DNA of 64,000 nt from Sporosarcina ureae DSM 2281 (GTDB lineage Bacteria > Bacillota > Bacilli > Bacillales_A > Planococcaceae). The stretch spans positions 248,001 to 312,000 of the forward strand of contig NZ_AUDQ01000001.1 in NCBI RefSeq assembly GCF_000425545.1, read 5' to 3'. Below are positions 18,292 to 25,772 of the stretch, piece by piece (the first letter of the stretch is position 1; every line of letters begins with the position of its first letter). The notes below the pieces were generated by a model. The model was not told where the DNA came from and did not search any database. It saw only the letters and a list, made by a program, of their open reading frames with translations. The position numbers were made by a program, and so were the translations under genes.

Positions 18292-19365
18292 TTAAATAGT
18301 TGCTATTTTTTCTCTAACAAAATCTAATGCCTTTTCTGTTGCTGGTGTGTTAAATTTAACTGTTTTTGTTTTAATACCTACTTTTATAGAATACTCTTGT
18401 ACAACACCATTTTCAACTACATCAAACAGAATTGATCCATTTTGCTTTTGGATATAGGGTTCTATATAATCATATAACGGCAACCCCCTCAACTCCCTGA
18501 TACTGCCCAAACCTACAGTCTCAAGCCCACTCAATAGCAACGTAGTGAATGGTGTGGAAGAAAGAACTTCATTTAGCTCTTCATGATTTAACTTACTTTC
18601 AAGAGCATTTATGTCCTTATCGTTAAAGTAATCATCAAGTGCAGAAAGTACATTAACGATTGATTCTCCTTCCTCTTCCTTAAACTCAGTATCAGAACCT
18701 TCTGGTCTTCCAACTGTATCGATTAATTGCCCATCTAATGCATCTGCGAATCTCTCTACAGCATGTCCATATGGTGCTAAGGCATCCGTTTGTTCAAAAG
18801 CTATTTGTTGTTGTATTAAAATTGCCAAACTAGAGGCTACTTTCCTTGCATTTGTCGAGTTTGATCTTATTTCTACTATTCCTTCTTCCTCATCTATGTA
18901 AACAGTAGTAATTTCTTGTCTACTCCGTACATGTTGAGTATTTGCAAAATAACTTGTAGTTGTTCCGGTACTATGTATAAATCTTAAGTAATATAATTTA
19001 TCATTCCCTAAAGTTGCCCCACATATAATCTTAGGCTCAGAAGTTATCTCATTCTCATTAGGAATTCTGACTTCGCTAAAAGGGTCAAAATTCATTCCGG
19101 CTACAATTTTGTCCTTTGTACCAACTAAACTTTCATTAGTACTTAGATGAAACCATGCAAGAGAAGTATTTCCTACTAAAGCTTGTTCTTTTAATTTATC
19201 AAAAGCTTCTTGAGGTATACGAGCATAATTTGACCATATTTTATTAGTTAAAACCCCTGATGAACCTGTACTGTCTATTCCAATATCAGTACATATTTCC
19301 CTCAAGGACCTGTTTGGTAATCTGTTTATATCTTGCGGAAATATTATATCTTTAACAGAGTTCAT
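18292..19365 (-). CDS. Unknown protein, first gene of the two-gene accessory operon
   Basis: 357 residues from the ATG at 19365 (AAGGTGG 8 nt upstream). Residues 15-45 (LPNRSLREICTDIGIDSTGS, then GVLTNKIW) resemble a SAP-like helix-hairpin in which a short peptide selects DNA or another partner; this is weak. The rest is a soluble alpha/beta-looking protein with an acidic segment near 235 (FKEEEGES). I do not recognise the family. The gene precedes the zinc-ribbon gene by 37 nt; both are visibly more AT-rich than the flanking core genes and lie between two broken IS66 copies, suggesting acquisition as a cassette. Confidence 0.6.
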   Translation of the reverse strand: MNSVKDIIFPQDINRLPNRSLREICTDIGIDSTGSSGVLTNKIWSNYARIPQEAFDKLKEQALVGNTSLAWFHLSTNESLVGTKDKIVAGMNFDPFSEVRIPNENEITSEPKIICGATLGNDKLYYLRFIHSTGTTTSYFANTQHVRSRQEITTVYIDEEEGIVEIRSNSTNARKVASSLAILIQQQIAFEQTDALAPYGHAVERFADALDGQLIDTVGRPEGSDTEFKEEEGESIVNVLSALDDYFNDKDINALESKLNHEELNEVLSSTPFTTLLLSGLETVGLGSIRELRGLPLYDYIEPYIQKQNGSILFDVVENGVVQEYSIKVGIKTKTVKFNTPATEKALDFVREKIATI

Positions 19366-19587
19366 AGTAAAAACCACCTTTTATTTATATACTCATTTTA
19401 ACAAAGATAGGCTAGGAAGTGTTAGTTTAATTATTAATTTTTCTGATTTATTTTACTCCTCTTCACTTTTAGGTAGTTCTAAGAAAATGAAATGGCCTAT
19501 ATGAAATCCTCAAAACTAAAATAAAAAATAACCCACCAAGCGGCTCATACATCAGCCTACTCAGTAGGTCTCTTCATTAAAAGCGTT

Positions 19588-19650
19588 ACCTATGCATGAC
19601 ACAACTTAAGAACCATTCACGATAGTACCTAAGCTATATGATACACAGGT
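19588..19650. repeat. 63-bp palindrome family, copy C
   Basis: Exactly 63 bp, from ACCTATGCATGACACAAC to TATGATACACAGGT. The arms pair imperfectly. It lies 38 bp outside the left end of the second IS66 fragment. Confidence 0.65.
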
Positions 19651-19687
19651 AGGCTATTTTTCAGTTTCTCATACAGGCACCATTTAC

Positions 19688-19957
19688 GTAAGCGTCAAAA
19701 CGTGAACACATATTAATAGAAGAAGATTCGTGAGATACTCCTCCCATAGAACATATTTTGGGAGGTATTTATTTGAAAAGAAAAGAGAAAGAAGCATACT
19801 GGTCTACGAAGATCGATGAATATCAAAAAAGTGGACTAGCACTTTCTGAATGGTGTGAAACTGCAGAGGTTGCCGTCCACAATATGAAGTATTGGTTAAG
19901 GAAGCAGTCACCAGTTAATCATACCGCACATCAGGAGACCCAACTTATTTTTTGTTT
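19688..19957 (+). mobile_element. IS66-family element, left part only
   Basis: Left terminal inverted repeat 19688-19710 (GTAAGCGTCAAAACGTGAAC...) followed by tnpA. The element stops inside tnpA where palindrome copy D begins; tnpB, tnpC and the right end are absent. Confidence 0.8.
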
Positions 19958-20009
19958 ACCTGTGCACTACACAAATCTGACATTACTCAGAGTTTTTCTT
20001 ATGTTGTAA
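19773..20009 (+). pseudogene. IS66 accessory protein TnpA, truncated by a palindrome
   Basis: Start TTG 19773 after GGGAGG. The first ~58 codons are TnpA-like: KEAYWSTKIDEYQKSGLAL, SEWCE, then MKYWLRKQ, the helix-turn-helix region of IS66 OrfA. At 19958 the frame runs into palindrome copy D and gains the tail CLPVHYTNLTLLRVFLML before a stop. The normal C-terminal half is missing. Confidence 0.8.
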
Positions 20010-20020
20010 GATGCACAAGT
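19958..20020. repeat. 63-bp palindrome family, copy D
   Basis: 63 bp from ACCTGTGCACTACACAAATC to GTAAGATGCACAAGT, preceded by TTTTTTGTTT. It interrupts tnpA. Confidence 0.65.
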
Positions 20021-20120
20021 AATTTGTATCATCATATATAAATCACCTGTTGCAGTTTATTAATTTATTTTCCCAAAATAATAAATAACGAGCCTGTAAA
20101 TGATATCTTATTAGCACAAG

Positions 20121-20147
20121 TAATTCTGCAACGACTCAATCGCCTTC
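20121..20147 (-). pseudogene. 3' remnant duplicating the end of the small coiled-coil gene at 21106
   Basis: Minus-strand codons read AIESLQNYLC then stop, against AAIESLQNYLKS in the intact gene. 22 nt (AATTCTGCAACGACTCAATC plus GC) are identical at 20122 and 21120. The fragment directly abuts the end of the frame at 20148. Confidence 0.55.
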
Positions 20148-20807
20148 TTAAATCTTATTTACCTGTGCATCATACAAATCTAGAACAATTCTGAATAGTG
20201 TCTGATTTGTTTGATACACAGGCAGACAAAAATTTAACATCTTATCTATTTCATTGGTTTTATAAGAATTAAACTTTCTCAAAGCCATTTGATGGCTTTC
20301 GTATAACCTTTTATCGTTATAATGTATATAACTTGATGTCCAACTATTATTCCCTTCTAGTGCCTGAGTATTAGATAAACGCTTTATTCTTCCGTTAAAA
20401 CTCCAAGGGACCATCCAATTAAACTTATCTCTAATATTTTCATCGCAAATTGAATATGTATTTTTAATTCTTTCATTGGTGTCGAACCATTCACCTATAA
20501 TAAGCACAATTGTTGCCCATAAGACTTGGTATTTAAAAGGGAAAGACACTTTAGGCCTCATCCTTACTTCATCGTTCGCCCCGTTCGATTTCGGGAAGAA
20601 ATAAAGGTAACCTTTCATAAGCTTAATTTCTTGTAATAATTTCTCAGGGTTCTCTAGCAGTTCGTATAAATCATCAATATTCGATTTCAAATCTTTTTCA
20701 AATAATAGTATATCTACTGGATCCGTGAAACTCGTTTCTATAGTCACAAAATGCTTGGCTTTTTTATAGCCAAAGTACAAATAATCTATATATGTTCTTT
20801 TTTCCAC
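20148..20807 (-). pseudogene. Reverse-transcriptase-like (DRT/Abi type) N-terminal fragment
   Basis: 219 codons, of which the last 26 come from palindrome copy E and its flank. The first ~193 residues recall N-termini of defence-associated reverse transcriptases: YFFPKSNGANDEVRMRPK, then PFKYQVLWATIVLIIGEWFD, MVPWSFNGRIKRL, and RLYESHQMALRKFNSY. The fragment ends before any catalytic YxDD motif, so it should lack polymerase activity. The assignment rests on remembered motif order, not on an alignment. Confidence 0.4.
20161..20223. repeat. 63-bp palindrome family, copy E
   Basis: 63 bp from ACCTGTGCATCATACAAATC to TTTGATACACAGGC, the cleanest inverted repeat of the family. It is open in one frame across its whole length on the minus strand and forms the 3' end of the gene fragment at 20148-20807. 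Confidence 0.7.
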
Positions 20808-21105
20808 AAGATGCCGCCCCCCGCTAACATTATTAGTTTTCCATAAAATTATCGCCCTCTACACACAGATAATAGTTAATTAAAATCTATATTTAAATAG
20901 ACGGAAAATATCAAGCAAATAATTTATATTTATTTATGGAAATATATTTAACTACAAGATAACTAATTTGCAATTTTTTATTGATCATTTTAATAGGAAT
21001 ACATAGTACTAGTATTGTATCGGTTAGAAATGAATAAATTGAACTAATGCTCAAGTATTTAATAGTGCATTTTTTTAACTGGTTTATGTCCAAAACATTT
21101 AAGAT
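20808..21105. other. AT-rich gap
   Basis: 298 bp, very AT-rich. A 60-codon minus-strand frame at 20911-21093 has no ribosome binding site and looks like chance. Nothing else seen. Confidence 0.4.
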
Positions 21106-21333
21106 TTAAGACTTCAAATAATTCTGCAACGACTCAATCGCTGCCTCATGCTCCCCTATCTGCTTCTCCAACTCCCGCGTCTCTTCCCCACTAAGCCGAT
21201 ACTTAGATGCATACTCCGCAATCTCTTTCATTTTATACAAACGCTTCTCTATCTCTTCCAAAACCCGATCCTGCTGTTTAACTTGCTCCAGTTGTTGTTT
21301 CAACCGCTCGATTTCTTCTGAGTTATCCCTCAT
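21106..21333 (-). CDS. Small coiled-coil protein of unknown function
   Basis: 75 residues, nearly all charged heptads (EEIERLKQQLEQVKQQD, then KRLYKMKEIAEYASKY), so a helical coiled coil without membrane segment. AAAGGAGG lies 8 nt before the ATG. A damaged copy of its last ~10 codons lies at 20121. Family unknown to me. Confidence 0.75.
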   Translation of the reverse strand: MRDNSEEIERLKQQLEQVKQQDRVLEEIEKRLYKMKEIAEYASKYRLSGEETRELEKQIGEHEAAIESLQNYLKS

Positions 21334-21449
21334 TTGTTGTACCTCCTTTACACTTTCATACCAGTTCTGCTTTTTAATTATAATTGGCTATCTATCCTCA
21401 AACATAATATAATAAGAACACACATTCTTATCTTATAGGAGGGCTTACT

Positions 21450-23351
21450 ATGACGATTGGAAAATTGATATACTCTACGAATTCACGATCTTACAGCTTT
21501 TTACTGGAAGATGGTAAAGCGGCAAAGGAACAATACACTGCTAATTGTAAGAACAGCGACCTGAAGATAAATTCACTACCTTCTTCCAATGTAAAATTAA
21601 ATAGCCTGCTCTGCGCATTGCTGCTTAGCAGCGGGCGTATTATGTCTTCTGCAACTAACCACAAATATTTTCGATTCACTTTTCATACAAAACACAGTGA
21701 ATGGGCTCATTCCTGCCACCGACAGTTACAATCCTATGTTCCAGACTTTCTTATAGAGAAGGAACAAACTACGGATTCACGGAGTAAATTCGGCTTTACA
21801 GAGCGCGTGGTGATTGAATCTGCCCCTTGTGCTAATGCTGAAGCATTATACTGCGATTGGTATAGGAACGGCTCTAAGGGCATGCCTCTGCAGTTTGTTG
21901 AACAGCATATGAACACTCAGACACTCGCTTGGTGGTACCAGGAATGCGGTCACTTGAAAGTTAAAGAAAACGGCACGCTGGAGAAACTGATTCTCTCCAC
22001 CGAGCATTGGACCGAGGACGAGCTTCCGTTACTTCAATACGCACTAAATATCAATTTCAATTTCCTATTTGCAATAGATGGTCAACGAAGACTTATTTTG
22101 TATGACCAACTGCAAATCAAATACTTTATAGGTATGGTTGCACCTTGGATCCATCCTATGTTCTCCTATAAAATTAAGAATGTAGAAGTTCGAAAACCTG
22201 TTGCGAAGCGAACCACTATACGGCTTCCCAATCAGATATCTATTCCCTCTCCTACTGAAGAAATTAATCAAATGATTCAGCAATACGCTTCCTCTATAAA
22301 AGTAACAACAGAGAACTTTCAAAGATTCAACTACGCCAGGCAAGAGGACAATGAATCCAAACGCTATCAAGTGAGCCTTACTGAAGAAAATCGAGACTTT
22401 CTTTGTTCCGTCCAAGCATCAACAGGCTTAACTTTAGGTGAGATTGTACAAGAGTGTTTCCATCGGCAGAACTGCATTTCACCGCGACCACTGAATACAT
22501 TGAATGATCTTTCTACTACACAGCAAAACATTATGCTTGGTTCTATTATTGGAGATGGCATGCTTACGCACATACAAACAAAATTTAAAGGGATCAGAAG
22601 TAATTACAGTGAACACTTTTCTATCCAGCAGAAGGATTATCGAGCTTGGAAAGTCATGAAACTCGAGCCATACCTTTCTTTTACCCTAAAAGGCAATACC
22701 ATTAGTTCACGAGTTGACAATCTGTGGAGCGCGTTAGAAGCTGATTTTTATGGTGGTACTAAAAAAGGCAAATCCAGAGTTAAAATACTACCGAAAAATA
22801 GACTTTTCAATTTAAATGATTTGCACAGTATAGCAACTGTCTACATGGATGATGGGTCACTAATGCTTACAACCCGTGTGAATGACAATAATAAAAAAAT
22901 ATATATTACTCCTCACATAGCTCTGTATCTACAAAACTTCACATATGAAGAATTAAAATGCTTCATAGTACAAATCAAAAGTTTAACTCTAGCTGAATTT
23001 ACACTTACGAAACGACCTGATGGAAATGGTTATTATTTGCGCACAAACCGTACTGCAGATACATTATTGTTTCTTCAAGACATTCAACCTGTTACAATCA
23101 CATGCCCTGCAATGAGCTATAAAACTAACTGGCAATATCGCTTCTATATGGAAACTCAAAAATGGCTACACAAATATCCCGAATATGAACTTATTACTAG
23201 TTCTAGGGAGAGAATGCGACCTTATACACTAAAAGAAATAGCAACATTAATAGACATGAAACAAAAAGGCTCTACCATTCAACAAATTGCCGATCAGCTC
23301 GAACGTAGTTATTGGTCGATAGTTCACAAAACGAAAGAACTCCAAGATTAA
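21450..23351 (+). CDS. Free-standing LAGLIDADG homing endonuclease-like protein
   Basis: 633 residues with four LAGLIDADG-like helices: LLCALLLSSG near 53, WWYQECGHLK near 161, IMLGSIIGDGML near 361 and IATVYMDDGS near 461. The last two keep the acidic residues that bind metal; the first two do not. This looks like a duplicated two-motif endonuclease with a degenerate N-terminal half. The C-terminus (EIATLIDMKQKGSTIQQIAD) is a helix-turn-helix. TAGGAGGG precedes the ATG. It converges on the flagellin gene, 60 bp from its last exon, and is not inside the flagellin intron. Confidence 0.8.
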   Translation: MTIGKLIYSTNSRSYSFLLEDGKAAKEQYTANCKNSDLKINSLPSSNVKLNSLLCALLLSSGRIMSSATNHKYFRFTFHTKHSEWAHSCHRQLQSYVPDFLIEKEQTTDSRSKFGFTERVVIESAPCANAEALYCDWYRNGSKGMPLQFVEQHMNTQTLAWWYQECGHLKVKENGTLEKLILSTEHWTEDELPLLQYALNINFNFLFAIDGQRRLILYDQLQIKYFIGMVAPWIHPMFSYKIKNVEVRKPVAKRTTIRLPNQISIPSPTEEINQMIQQYASSIKVTTENFQRFNYARQEDNESKRYQVSLTEENRDFLCSVQASTGLTLGEIVQECFHRQNCISPRPLNTLNDLSTTQQNIMLGSIIGDGMLTHIQTKFKGIRSNYSEHFSIQQKDYRAWKVMKLEPYLSFTLKGNTISSRVDNLWSALEADFYGGTKKGKSRVKILPKNRLFNLNDLHSIATVYMDDGSLMLTTRVNDNNKKIYITPHIALYLQNFTYEELKCFIVQIKSLTLAEFTLTKRPDGNGYYLRTNRTADTLLFLQDIQPVTITCPAMSYKTNWQYRFYMETQKWLHKYPEYELITSSRERMRPYTLKEIATLIDMKQKGSTIQQIADQLERSYWSIVHKTKELQD

Positions 23352-23364
23352 ATTTTTATGTAAG

Positions 23365-23398
23365 CAAAAGAGACTTCTAAAAAAGAAGTCTCTTTTAT
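23365..23398. terminator. Bidirectional terminator between endonuclease gene and flagellin gene
   Basis: AAAAGAGACTTC and GAAGTCTCTTTT form an 11-12 bp stem around a TAAAAAA loop, with T-rich ends in both directions. Confidence 0.85.
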
Positions 23399-23411
23399 TT
23401 CAAAGGTCCTA

Positions 23412-25287
23412 TTAACGTAATAGTTGTAGAACGCCCTGAGGCTGTTGATTTGCTTGCGAGTAGTCCTATTGTCTCTAATAGGCTCAGATTATATCTTCAC
23501 CCACAGCATAACCTGTTTGGGGCTGGGCGCTTCGGACGCTGTTGCTTGTCCTACGGATTTCATCATCATAGCCGTGAAGCCTTAGACGGTATATCCTAGT
23601 CGTTGAACCTTCTCCAGGGTTTCCCCACAGGAGCTTGGCTGCTGATTATCCATTGTATCATCCTCATCATTTTCAAACCATCACGCTGACCGTTTCCAGT
23701 TACGTTGTGGTTGATGAAGCTTTAGGAAGTTCCAGCAATTCACCCAGTTGTGCTCTTACCCGTTACCAGATAAGACGCCCGTTCACAACATTACCGAAGA
23801 AGTTGTAATACTCCTTGCGGGGTTTGCTGTGCTTGAGCCAACATTGCTTGTGCTGCTTGAGAAAGAATTGAATTCTTTGTTTGTTCCATCATTTCTTTCG
23901 CCATATCTACGTCACGGATACGGGATTCCGCTGCAGTTAGGTTTTCAGAAGATGTACCAAGGTTATTGATTGTGTGATCTAAACGGTTTTGTATAGCACC
24001 TAGTTTAGAACGTTCAGCAGATACAGTTTCAATAGCTTCATTTATTTTCCCAATTGCATCACTTGCTGAACCTTGTGTTGAAACGTTAATACCAGCATTG
24101 GCTTTAGCTGCATTAGTTAATTTACCTGTTGAATCGAAAGTTGCTGCCGCTGCTTGATCACTGGAAACAGTTACACTCCCAGATAAACTAGTAGTAGTTC
24201 CTGCATTCTTTTCAATCTTCACTCCAGTATTATTGAAAGAAACCTCAGTAGCATTTAATGCAACTCCAGTAACAGTTTCATATGTTGTTGTATTTGTACT
24301 ATCTTTCAAAGTAAATGTAAGAGAAGCATCATTTCCTTTGTGTTCACCAGTAGATAGTCCTAATCCAGTAAGAACGCCAGCATTTGAAGCAGATTCAATG
24401 GTGATGTTTTGAGCAGCGCCTGTAGCTGAACTTTCAAGTTTTAATTGTCCAGAATCTGGTGAAGCTAATCCAGTAAATTGAGCATTAATATTAGTAACTA
24501 AATCACCAATTTTATCAGTTGCAGCTACTGTGATGGTTTTAGTTACGCCATTCACAGTTAGCACTAGGTCTCCAGCTGCTCCAACTTCATCAGTACCAGC
24601 ACCAGCCGCAAAGCCTGTAGCCCCAGTCACACTCGCTTTACCAGCGGAGACGTCGGCAGAAGCAATATTATATGTTCCATCAATAAGTGAAGCTCCAGCA
24701 GTAAGGGTTGCTCCACTAATTCCTGAAGCACCACTATCTAATGCAACTGATTTTTCATCGCGAGCAATCCCTAGAGATTTTGCATCCATAGCTTTGATAT
24801 CTACTGAAATATTTTGATTAGAGTTTGCTCCAACATGAAACTTAACAGCACCTTTTTTTCCATCTTGAATACCACCATTGAGAAGGGTCTGTGTATTAAA
24901 CTCTGTATTATTCGCTATTCGTGTAATTTCTTCAGCTAATTGATCAACTTCTTTTTGAATCTCACCACGGTCACTCGTTGTATTAGTATCGTTTGCTGAT
25001 TGAGTGGCTAGTTCACGCATACGTTGAAGAATATCGTGAGTTTCATTTAAAGCACCTTCAGCAGTAGCAATCATTGAAATACCATCTTGAGCATTTTTAG
25101 AAGCTTGGTCTAACCCGCGAATCTGTCCACGCATTTTTTCAGAAATTGCAAGACCCGCTGCATCGTCCCCAGCCTTGTTAATACGAAGACCTGAAGCCAA
25201 TTTCTCCATGGATTTTGATTGGTTAGTAGTTGCAGTGTTCAACTGACGATGTGTATTCAACGCCGCGATATTATGATTAATTCTCAT
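23412..25287 (-). CDS. hag: Flagellin, gene interrupted by a group I intron
   Basis: Exon 1 is 25287-23836 (484 codons); exon 2 is 23456-23412 (14 codons and TAA). Spliced product: 498 residues. The N-terminal D0/D1 domain has MRINHNIAALNTHRQLN and ASGLRINKAGDDAAGLAISE, the middle is a variable Ser/Thr/Ala-rich domain, and the C-terminus is RIRDVDMAKEMMEQTKN then NSILSQAAQAMLA joined to QANQQPQGVLQLLR. Without splicing, translation runs into the intron and ends QAQQTPQGVLQLLR at 23791, also 498 residues. Transcription starts from a SigD-type promoter and the leader carries CsrA sites. It is the filament subunit, exported by the flagellar type III system. Confidence 0.92.
23457..23835 (-). ncRNA. 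Group I self-splicing intron in the flagellin gene
   Basis: On the coding strand, exon 1 ends ...TTGGCT and the intron ends ...CTCG before CAAGCAAATC, which fits the group I rule (U before the 5' site, G as last intron base). Ligation restores the normal flagellin sequence. Core elements appear in order: P/P4 region AATTGCTGGAACTTCCTAAA, Q element AATCAGCAGCCAAGC, R element GTTCAACGACTA, S element AAGATATAATC. The length is 379 nt and it has no internal endonuclease frame. The first 45 nt are coding and end in TAA. In the S element A replaces the usual G, giving a C-A mismatch in P7. Confidence 0.88.
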
Positions 25288-25292
25288 TTTAA

Positions 25293-25333
25293 TTTCCTCC
25301 TTGAGTGTGTGTAGGGTACACTTCCTTGTGCCC
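25293..25333 (-). promoter_or_regulatory. CsrA-type binding sites in the flagellin leader
   Basis: Two GGA motifs. At 25314-25333 AAGGAA lies in the loop of a small hairpin (GGGCAC stem, GTGTACCC); at 25293-25302 AAGGAGG is the ribosome binding site itself. B. subtilis CsrA represses hag by binding exactly such a pair. csrA and fliW lie just upstream of hag. Confidence 0.6.
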
Positions 25334-25391
25334 CTGAATTTTGTGGCGGTGTACAGAGCCGGCCGAACCCTTTCTCCCGCTTACACTAGTA

Positions 25392-25418
25392 ATATCGGAT
25401 AGGCGGGTAAAGAGTTTA
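25392..25418 (-). promoter_or_regulatory. SigD-type promoter of hag
   Basis: On the coding strand TAAA, a 15-nt spacer, then TCCGATAT; the SigD consensus is TAAA-N14-16-GCCGATAT, so 11 of 12 fixed bases match. It lies about 105 bp upstream of the start codon. Confidence 0.8.
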
Positions 25419-25500
25419 GTATATTTTTCAAGTTATTTAAAATCCGTAGAATTAGGTAGCGTATATATGTCATAAGTTTGTCTAAACAAAATCCCACATA

Positions 25501-25536
25501 AAAAAGCACCGCCACAGAACTTCTATAGCGATACTT
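25501..25536 (-). terminator. Terminator after csrA
   Basis: AGTATCGC and GCGGTGCT form an 8-bp stem followed by six T. It separates the csrA transcript from the hag promoter. Confidence 0.65.
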
Positions 25537-25549
25537 TACTAATTGAATA

Positions 25550-25771
25550 CTATTCTTTTTTCATCAACTGCGTGAACAGATCCATGTCGATTGTCAGTGC
25601 CTCTTGATTCGTCTCTGTAATTGACTGAACTAATTCCCCTCTTAGAATTTCAATAGATTTCGGTGCGTCAATACCAATTCGCACAGTATCACCTTTGACC
25701 TCTAGTATCCGTATTTCTATATTGTCTGCAATTTGAATGACTTCGTTTACTTTACGTGACAAGACGAGCAT
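25550..25771 (-). CDS. csrA: Carbon storage regulator/translational repressor CsrA
   Basis: 73 residues beginning MLVLSRKVNEVIQIADNIEI, the invariant CsrA start, with the RNA-binding L4-R and C-terminal RG segments (VRIGIDAPKSIEILRGEL). It represses hag translation when free and is sequestered by FliW. It directly follows fliW. Confidence 0.95.
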   Translation of the reverse strand: MLVLSRKVNEVIQIADNIEIRILEVKGDTVRIGIDAPKSIEILRGELVQSITETNQEALTIDMDLFTQLMKKE

Positions 25772-25772
25772 G

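Noticed and set aside
16279-20020. Intact composite transposon made of two IS66 copies
   Set aside because: Each copy keeps only one end, the transposase is truncated with a nonsense codon, and the bases flanking the outer ends show no matching 8-bp duplication.
20911-21093. 60-residue minus-strand gene
   Set aside because: No Shine-Dalgarno sequence, low-complexity AT-rich composition, and no recognisable motif.
23791-25287. Flagellin as one uninterrupted gene ending at 23791
   Set aside because: A second C-terminal coding stretch at 23412-23456 joined by exact group I boundaries, and the core motifs between them, show that the end at 23791 is intron-encoded.
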